From the NCBI RefSeq assembly GCF_014281125.1, contig NZ_JACOEA010000006.1, positions 1-64,000 of the forward strand: DNA of 64,000 bases, given 5' to 3'. The notes under the pieces are model-generated. The model ran no database searches. It was not told where the DNA came from and was given only the letters and a program-made list of their open reading frames with translations. Both the position numbers and the translations under genes were made by a program. This stretch comes from Lawsonibacter celer (GTDB taxonomy: Bacteria; Bacillota; Clostridia; Oscillospirales; Oscillospiraceae). Shown in pieces: positions 59,381 to 64,000 of this stretch; the stretch's first letter is position 1, and each line of letters opens with the position of its first letter.

Positions 59381-60247
59381 ATGGCTAAGATCGCAATCGT
59401 CACCGACAGCAACAGCGGTATTACCCAGGCCCAGGGAAAGGATCTGGGCATATGTGTTCTGCCCATGCCGTTCTACATCGACGACCAGCTGTTTTTTGAG
59501 GATGTGACGCTCACCCAGGACCAATTCTATGAAAAGCTGGAGCAGGGGGCGGATGTCAAGACCACCCAGCCCGCCCCCGGCGACGTGATCGCCCTGTGGG
59601 ACGAGCTGCTCCAGGAGTATGACGAGGTGGTATACCTCCCCATGTCCAGCGGACTGAGCAGTTCCTGTGAGACGGCTGTGATGCTCTCCCAGGACTACGA
59701 CGGGAGAGTCCAGGTGGTGGACAACCAGCACATTTCGGTCACGCTGCGCCAGTCGGTGCTGGACGCTCAGGCCATGGCGGCGGCCGGCAAGTCCGCCGTG
59801 GAGATCAAACAGATTCTGGAGGAGACGAAGTTTGACTCCGACATCTACATCACCGTGGACACCCTGAAGTATCTGAAAAAGGGCGGCCGCCTCACCCCCG
59901 CCGCGGCGGCCATCGGCACGGTCCTCAACCTGAAGCCCGTGCTGCGGATCAAGGGGGAGAAGCTGGACGCCTTCTCCAAGACCCGCGGCTGGAAGGCCGC
60001 CAAGAAGGCTATGATCGACGCCATCTACGCCGTTTTGGAGCGGGATTTCCCCGGCTGCACGCTGGAGGACATGCACATCGCCGCCGCCTTCACCGGCAAG
60101 CGGGAGGACGCCCTGGATTGGCTGGAGGAGCTGCAGGAGGCTTTCCCGGGCCGGGACATCCACATGGACCCCCTTTCCCTGAGCGTGGCCTGTCACATCG
60201 GCCCCGGCGCACGGGCCGTGACCATCCAGAAAAAGCTGCCCTTCTAA
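59381..60247 (+). CDS. DegV-family fatty-acid-binding protein (FakB-like)
   Basis: Soluble protein of 288 residues. DegV proteins hold a fatty acid in a deep pocket; those called FakB present it to the kinase FakA to form acyl phosphate. Signature blocks are IVTDSNSGIT at the N-terminus (the TDS motif), PMPFYIDDQLF, TTQPAPGDV, VYLPMSSGLSSSC and the T-x-K-x-L-K-K-G-G-R region TVDTLKYLKKGGRLTP. No fakA gene is in the window. It is probably co-regulated by the preceding MarR protein, and a terminator follows 10 bp later. Confidence 0.9.
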   Translation: MAKIAIVTDSNSGITQAQGKDLGICVLPMPFYIDDQLFFEDVTLTQDQFYEKLEQGADVKTTQPAPGDVIALWDELLQEYDEVVYLPMSSGLSSSCETAVMLSQDYDGRVQVVDNQHISVTLRQSVLDAQAMAAAGKSAVEIKQILEETKFDSDIYITVDTLKYLKKGGRLTPAAAAIGTVLNLKPVLRIKGEKLDAFSKTRGWKAAKKAMIDAIYAVLERDFPGCTLEDMHIAAAFTGKREDALDWLEELQEAFPGRDIHMDPLSLSVACHIGPGARAVTIQKKLPF

Positions 60248-60257
60248 TGGATTCTGT

Positions 60258-60287
60258 AAAGAGGAGCCCGCCGTCGGGCTCCTCTTT
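60258..60287 (+). terminator. terminator after degV
   Basis: AAAGAGGAGCCCG and its exact complement with a CCGT loop, followed by TCTGTCCTGTTTT. Confidence 0.88.
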
Positions 60288-60389
60288 TCTGTCCTGTTTT
60301 GCGTGCAAAAGTTAAAAAAACGTGCAAACTTTCTTCATGCTTTATACATATTTTCCGTCTATTCTAGGCATTGTTCAAAGGAGAGCACC

Positions 60390-60407
60390 ATGGACGTTCC
60401 AAAGTGA
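60390..60407 (+). CDS. possible five-codon leader peptide before htrA
   Basis: ATG 60390 opens a frame of five codons (MDVPK) then TGA. It has its own AAAGGAGAGCACC directly in front, and the same 13-nt sequence recurs 33 bp later before htrA. The peptide itself may be meaningless; translation of it could alter access to the htrA ribosome-binding site. It could also be a simple duplication. Confidence 0.4.
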   Translation: MDVPK

Positions 60408-60424
60408 AAGGAGAGCACCCCATT

Positions 60425-61750
60425 ATGTATTACAGCGATTACAACCGTCCCCCCGAGGAAGGTCAGCCCATAGAGACCAACAACTTCCGTGTCAGCGATC
60501 CGGAGCCGCCCAGGAAGAAAAAGGGCGGGGCCGCCAAATTCATCGCCGTGGGCCTGGTGTGCGCCCTGTTGGGCGGCGTGGCCGGCGGGATTGGCTCCAC
60601 CGCGCTGACCGGCTCCGGCCTGTTCCAGTCCTCCACCACCGTGTATGAGGGCACCCGTCCCACCTCGGCTGTCACCGTGGCCAATGTGGACGGCAAGACC
60701 CAGCTCACTCCTGAGGAGATCTACGCGGCCAACCTGGAGAGCGTAGTGGGCATCAACGGCGACGTGACCACCAACGTCTGGGGCCAGACAGTGCGCAACG
60801 CCGTGTCCGGCTCCGGCTTCGTCATTAGCGCCGACGGCTACATTCTGACCAACTATCACGTCATCGACGGGGTAAGCGACATCAAGGTAAGCTTTGCCGA
60901 CGGTACCAGCTATGACGCCGCCGTGGTGGGCGGCGAGGAGGAAAACGACATCGCCGTGCTGAAGATTGACGCCGCTGGCCTGCGCCCCGTGGTGCTGGGC
61001 GACTCGGACATCCTGAAGGTGGGCGAGCCCGTGGTGGCCATCGGCAACCCCCTGGGTGAGCTGACCTTCACCCTCACCGCCGGCTATGTCTCCGCCAAGG
61101 ACCGCTCCATCACCATGAGCGACGGCACGATTATGAACATGATCCAGACCGACACCGCCATCAACTCCGGCAACTCCGGCGGGCCCCTGTTCGACCAGTA
61201 CGGCCAGGCAGTCGGCATCGTCAGCGCCAAGTACTCGGGCTCCTCCGGCTCCTCCGCGTCCATTGAGGGCATCGGCTTTGCCATTCCCATCAACGATGTG
61301 CAGAGCATGGTGACCAGTATCATCGAAAACGGCTATGTCACCGGCAAGCCCAACGTGGGCATCATCATGGCCGAAGTCAGCGCCTCCGCCCAGCGCTACG
61401 GCATCCCCGCCGGCGCCTCTGTGGAGGCGATTCTGGAGGGCTCCTGCGCCGAGAAAGCCGGGCTGCAGGTGGGCGACATCATCACCGCGGTGGAGGACTC
61501 CGCCGTAACCAGCATTGCCCAGCTCCAGTCCGCCGTCAAAAACTACCAGGCCGGCGACACGGTGACCTTTACCGTCTACCGGGACGGCGAGAGTATGGAG
61601 CTCTCTGTTACCCTGGATGAGAACAACCAGGCCCGGGCCGAGGCGATGGATGAGCTGTACAACAACTATACCCAGAGCCAGCAGTCCCAGCAGCAGCAAC
61701 AGCAGGGCGGCAATTACTACAATTGGCCCTTCGGCAACTTCTTCAACTAA
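60425..61750 (+). CDS. htrA: HtrA/DegP-family serine protease with PDZ domain
   Basis: Membrane-anchored quality-control protease of 441 residues. A cytoplasmic N-terminus (about 1-37, with KKKGG) precedes one membrane helix (about 38-62). The trypsin-like domain has the triad H145 (NYHVID), D175 (ENDIAVL) and S251 (GNSGGP). One PDZ domain covers about 335-425 (GAEAAG-like GSCAEKAGLQVGDIITAV). The tail is Gln-rich and ends in aromatic residues. It degrades misfolded proteins outside the membrane. ATG 60425 follows AAAGGAGAGCACCCCATT. The gene has its own leader and terminator. Confidence 0.94.
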   Translation: MYYSDYNRPPEEGQPIETNNFRVSDPEPPRKKKGGAAKFIAVGLVCALLGGVAGGIGSTALTGSGLFQSSTTVYEGTRPTSAVTVANVDGKTQLTPEEIYAANLESVVGINGDVTTNVWGQTVRNAVSGSGFVISADGYILTNYHVIDGVSDIKVSFADGTSYDAAVVGGEEENDIAVLKIDAAGLRPVVLGDSDILKVGEPVVAIGNPLGELTFTLTAGYVSAKDRSITMSDGTIMNMIQTDTAINSGNSGGPLFDQYGQAVGIVSAKYSGSSGSSASIEGIGFAIPINDVQSMVTSIIENGYVTGKPNVGIIMAEVSASAQRYGIPAGASVEAILEGSCAEKAGLQVGDIITAVEDSAVTSIAQLQSAVKNYQAGDTVTFTVYRDGESMELSVTLDENNQARAEAMDELYNNYTQSQQSQQQQQQGGNYYNWPFGNFFN

Positions 61751-61773
61751 ACTTACCGTCAAACAGCAAAAAA

Positions 61774-61811
61774 GACAGGGGCTTCCCGCCGTCAGGAGGG
61801 AAGCCCCTGTC
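61774..61811. terminator. bidirectional terminator
   Basis: GACAGGGGCTTCCC and its exact complement with a 10-nt loop. AAAAAA in front gives a T-run for the minus-strand transporter gene; on the plus strand the tail is CGCGTCC. htrA and the AEC gene converge here. Confidence 0.82.
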
Positions 61812-61820
61812 CGCGTCCTG

Positions 61821-62756
61821 TCAGGGATTGAGCAGCTGTGCCAGGGCGGCGAAGCAGGGGAGCGTGAGAATGCTCAGCAGGGTGCTGAGGGTAATCAACT
61901 GGGCCGCGGCGGCGGTGTCCCGGCCAAACCTCTGGGCAAAGATCCCGGTCAGCCCCGCGGTGGGCGTGGCGGCCAGAATCACATAGGCGGCGTACATGGT
62001 GGGGTCCAGGCGCAGGGGGAGGAGCAGCACCAGCAGCAGGGCGGGACACACCAGCAGCCGCACCGCCCCGGCCAGATACAGCCGCGGGCTGCGCAGGGCG
62101 TCGCCCAGGTTGGCGCCCGCCATCTGGCTGCCCACCACGATCATGGCCAGAGGCGTGTTCATGCTGCCCAGATAGCCCACCGCATTGCCCACCATGGCAG
62201 GCAGGCGGAAATTCAGCAGAAACAGTGTGATTGCGATGACGCTGCCCAGGATGCCCGGGTTGAGCAGCAGCCTCTTCAGGGACAGCTGGGCGCGTCCTCC
62301 CATCCGGGCCACCCCATGGCTCCAGGAGACCACGGAAAACACCAGGTAGGGCGCGGTGGCGTAGAACAGCCCGGCGGAGCCCAGCACCGCCTGAATCAGG
62401 GGCAGGCCCATAAAGCCCGTGTTGCCGTACACCATGCCGAAGCGGAGCACGTCCCGGGTGTCCGCTTCCGTCCGGCGGAAGGCGGGGGCGGCCAGCGCAA
62501 TCCACAGGGCGTAGACCGCGCACATAATCAGCACCCCCACCCCCATGTCCCGAAGCAGGGCCGGGGTGCGCTCCACCTGCAGGGTGTCAATAATGATGCA
62601 GGGGGAGACGATGTTCATCAGCACAAAGGTGAGCTGCGCCACCCCGGTCTTTGTGAGCTTCCCCAGCCGGGTCAGCACAAAGCCGACCCCCATCAGCAAA
62701 AACAGCGTCCCCACCTGGGACGCCACCAGCAAAATGTTGGCAAGCAATTCTCCCAT
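61821..62756 (-). CDS. AEC-family (auxin efflux carrier-like) transporter
   Basis: Membrane transporter of about 311 residues with ten predicted helices in two bundles. The crossing-helix motif of the family, GNTGFMGLPLIQAVLG, is near residue 110 and the C-terminal counterpart is ATPTAGLTGIFAQRFG. Bacterial members move malate, malonate or other dicarboxylates. The start is not firm: ATG 62756 is used because family proteins start here; GTG 62768 is in frame. It is divergent from an ABC exporter gene, and no metabolic genes adjoin it. Confidence 0.85.
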   Translation of the reverse strand: MGELLANILLVASQVGTLFLLMGVGFVLTRLGKLTKTGVAQLTFVLMNIVSPCIIIDTLQVERTPALLRDMGVGVLIMCAVYALWIALAAPAFRRTEADTRDVLRFGMVYGNTGFMGLPLIQAVLGSAGLFYATAPYLVFSVVSWSHGVARMGGRAQLSLKRLLLNPGILGSVIAITLFLLNFRLPAMVGNAVGYLGSMNTPLAMIVVGSQMAGANLGDALRSPRLYLAGAVRLLVCPALLLVLLLPLRLDPTMYAAYVILAATPTAGLTGIFAQRFGRDTAAAAQLITLSTLLSILTLPCFAALAQLLNP

Positions 62757-62828
62757 CCCCCTATGCACCGACGATCAGATAACACCCATTATACAGGCTT
62801 GCGCGGCATTTGCAAAGGGGAATGTGAG

Positions 62829-62858
62829 TTGACAAAGACGGCCGGGGGGCGATATACT
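62829..62858 (+). promoter_or_regulatory. sigma-A promoter of the ABC exporter gene
   Basis: TTGACA (62829-62834), 18 bp and TATACT (62853-62858), 43 bp before the start codon. Confidence 0.7.
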
Positions 62859-62901
62859 GATTCTTACCGATTGATGATCTGAATGGCAGAGGAGCGTAAG
62901 A

Positions 62902-64000
62902 ATGACAAGCAGACAGTGGAAAAGCCGCGGATACGTGCGCCTTTTCATCTCCTATTACCGGCCCCATGTGAAGCTGTTCGCCCTGGACATGGCATGTGCG
63001 CTGGTCATCGCCCTGGTAGACCTGGCCTTTCCCTTTTTTTCCCGGCTGTCTATGCAGAGGCTGCTGCCGGACCGGCTGTTCACCGCCTTCTTCCTGGTCA
63101 TGGCCGCGCTGGTGGCGGCCTATGTGCTCAAAAGCGCCCTGTACTATGTGGTGACCTTCTGGGGCCACCTGCTGGGGGTGCGCATGGAGGCTGACATCCG
63201 CCGGGACCTGTTCGCCCACATGCAGGAGCTGTCCTTTTCCTTCTATGACAAAAACCGCACCGGCCAGCTGATGAGCCGGGTCACCGGCGACCTGTTCGAG
63301 ATCACCGAGCTGGCCCACCACGGGCCGGAGGACCTGTTCATCTCCTCGGTGACCCTGCTGGGCGCGTTTGTGGTGATGCTCACCATCCGGTGGGAGCTGG
63401 CTCTAGTGGTGTTCGCGGTGGTGCCCTGCTTCGTGCTGTTCACCGTGTTCTCCCGCAAGCGGATGATGAACGCCTCCACCCAGGTCAAGGCCACCCTGGC
63501 GGGCATCAACGGGGAGGTGGAGTCCTCCATCTCCGGCATGCGCACCGCCAAGGCCTTTGCCAACGAGGCGGCGGAGAGCGCCAAATTCGCCCGGGCCAAC
63601 GACCAGTTCCGGGGGGCCAAGCGGGGCTACTACAAGGCCATGGCGGTATATATGTCCGGCCTGGAGTTCTGCATGGGCATCATGAGCGTGCTGGTCATCA
63701 CCTTCGGCGGGTTTTTGATTATGAAGGGCCGCATGGACTACGTGGACCTGATCACCTTTTCCCTGTACGTGACCACCTTCATCACCCCCATCCGGAAGCT
63801 CTCCGCCTTTGTGGAGCAGTTCATGCAGGGCATGGCGGGCTTCAAGCGCTTTGTGGAGCTGATGCGGGTGGAGCCGGAGATTCAGGACGCCCCGGACGCC
63901 AGGGACCTGACCCACGTCCAGGGCGACATTCTGGTGGACGACGTGACCTTCCGCTACGAGCCGGAGGGGCAGCCGGTGCTCTCCCACGTGACCCTCCACG
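62902..64000 (+). CDS. ABC exporter half-transporter (partial, runs off the window)
   Basis: The visible 366 residues hold the whole transmembrane domain of an exporter: six helices from about 20 to 305, with EADIRRDLFAHMQELSFSFYDKNRTGQLMSR split by coupling helix 1 and the later NEAAESAKFARAN segment. The ATPase begins with DILVDDVTFRYEPEGQPVLSHVTLH at the window edge, so Walker A is not seen. It belongs to the lipid/drug (MsbA-like) exporter group. ATG 62902 is preceded by GAGGAG. It stands alone in the window; a partner may follow. Confidence 0.88.
   Translation, partial: MTSRQWKSRGYVRLFISYYRPHVKLFALDMACALVIALVDLAFPFFSRLSMQRLLPDRLFTAFFLVMAALVAAYVLKSALYYVVTFWGHLLGVRMEADIRRDLFAHMQELSFSFYDKNRTGQLMSRVTGDLFEITELAHHGPEDLFISSVTLLGAFVVMLTIRWELALVVFAVVPCFVLFTVFSRKRMMNASTQVKATLAGINGEVESSISGMRTAKAFANEAAESAKFARANDQFRGAKRGYYKAMAVYMSGLEFCMGIMSVLVITFGGFLIMKGRMDYVDLITFSLYVTTFITPIRKLSAFVEQFMQGMAGFKRFVELMRVEPEIQDAPDARDLTHVQGDILVDDVTFRYEPEGQPVLSHVTLH

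Overview
The window is about 62% G+C by eye and reads as the chromosome of a spore-forming, anaerobic Clostridia member, most likely Oscillospiraceae (Flavonifractor/Lawsonibacter/Intestinimonas-like). The grounds are stage II sporulation protein P, HemZ, a DinR-type LexA box, a T-box leader before ileS, and the Clostridia gene orders miaB-mutS-mutL-hfq and sepF-divIVA-ileS-lspA-rluD. The genus is inferred; no rRNA is present to confirm it.

Bases 1-6.3 kb: a sigma-54 regulon. A sigma-54 activator lies between a 4-hydroxybutyrate dehydrogenase gene and a sodium:solute symporter gene. Both targets have a -24/-12 promoter, and there is a perfect inverted-repeat activator site upstream of the symporter.

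Bases 6.4-18.4 kb: the most unusual region. A dipeptide/oligopeptide ABC transporter operon ends in a protein that is only the C-terminal domain of 5'-nucleotidases. It is followed by a GntR/FCD regulator and a catabolic cluster: an MFS transporter, two crotonase-superfamily proteins resembling 6-oxocamphor hydrolase, and a fumarylacetoacetate-hydrolase-family protein between them. An identical 18-bp palindrome-containing site sits at the ABC-operon promoter and at the MFS promoter, so both are probably one GntR regulon. I read this as an undescribed pathway for import and hydrolytic C-C cleavage of a beta-dicarbonyl (possibly cyclic) compound.

Bases 18.4-45.2 kb: mostly core genes. These are an Mrp ATPase, a uridine-kinase-like protein, HemZ, a glyoxalase-II-like hydrolase, Dtd, an alanine-racemase-fold protein that has lost its PLP lysine, miaB-mutS-mutL-hfq, a cell-division cluster (yggS-sepF-divIVA), T-box-ileS, lspA-rluD, pepD and an MntP/YtaF-like protein. 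A SIR2-TPR gene with its own promoter is inserted in reverse orientation between ileS and lspA and looks like an antiphage NADase.

Bases 45.2-64 kb: an HD phosphohydrolase, a MATE exporter, a DEAD-box helicase, a MarR-controlled heterodimeric ABC exporter, lexA with DNA-repair genes (ogt, exoA), spoIIP, a MarR/DegV pair that resembles FabT/FakB fatty-acid control, an HtrA protease behind a five-codon leader ORF, an AEC transporter and the start of another ABC exporter cut by the window edge. I found no tRNA, rRNA, CRISPR array or intact insertion sequence.
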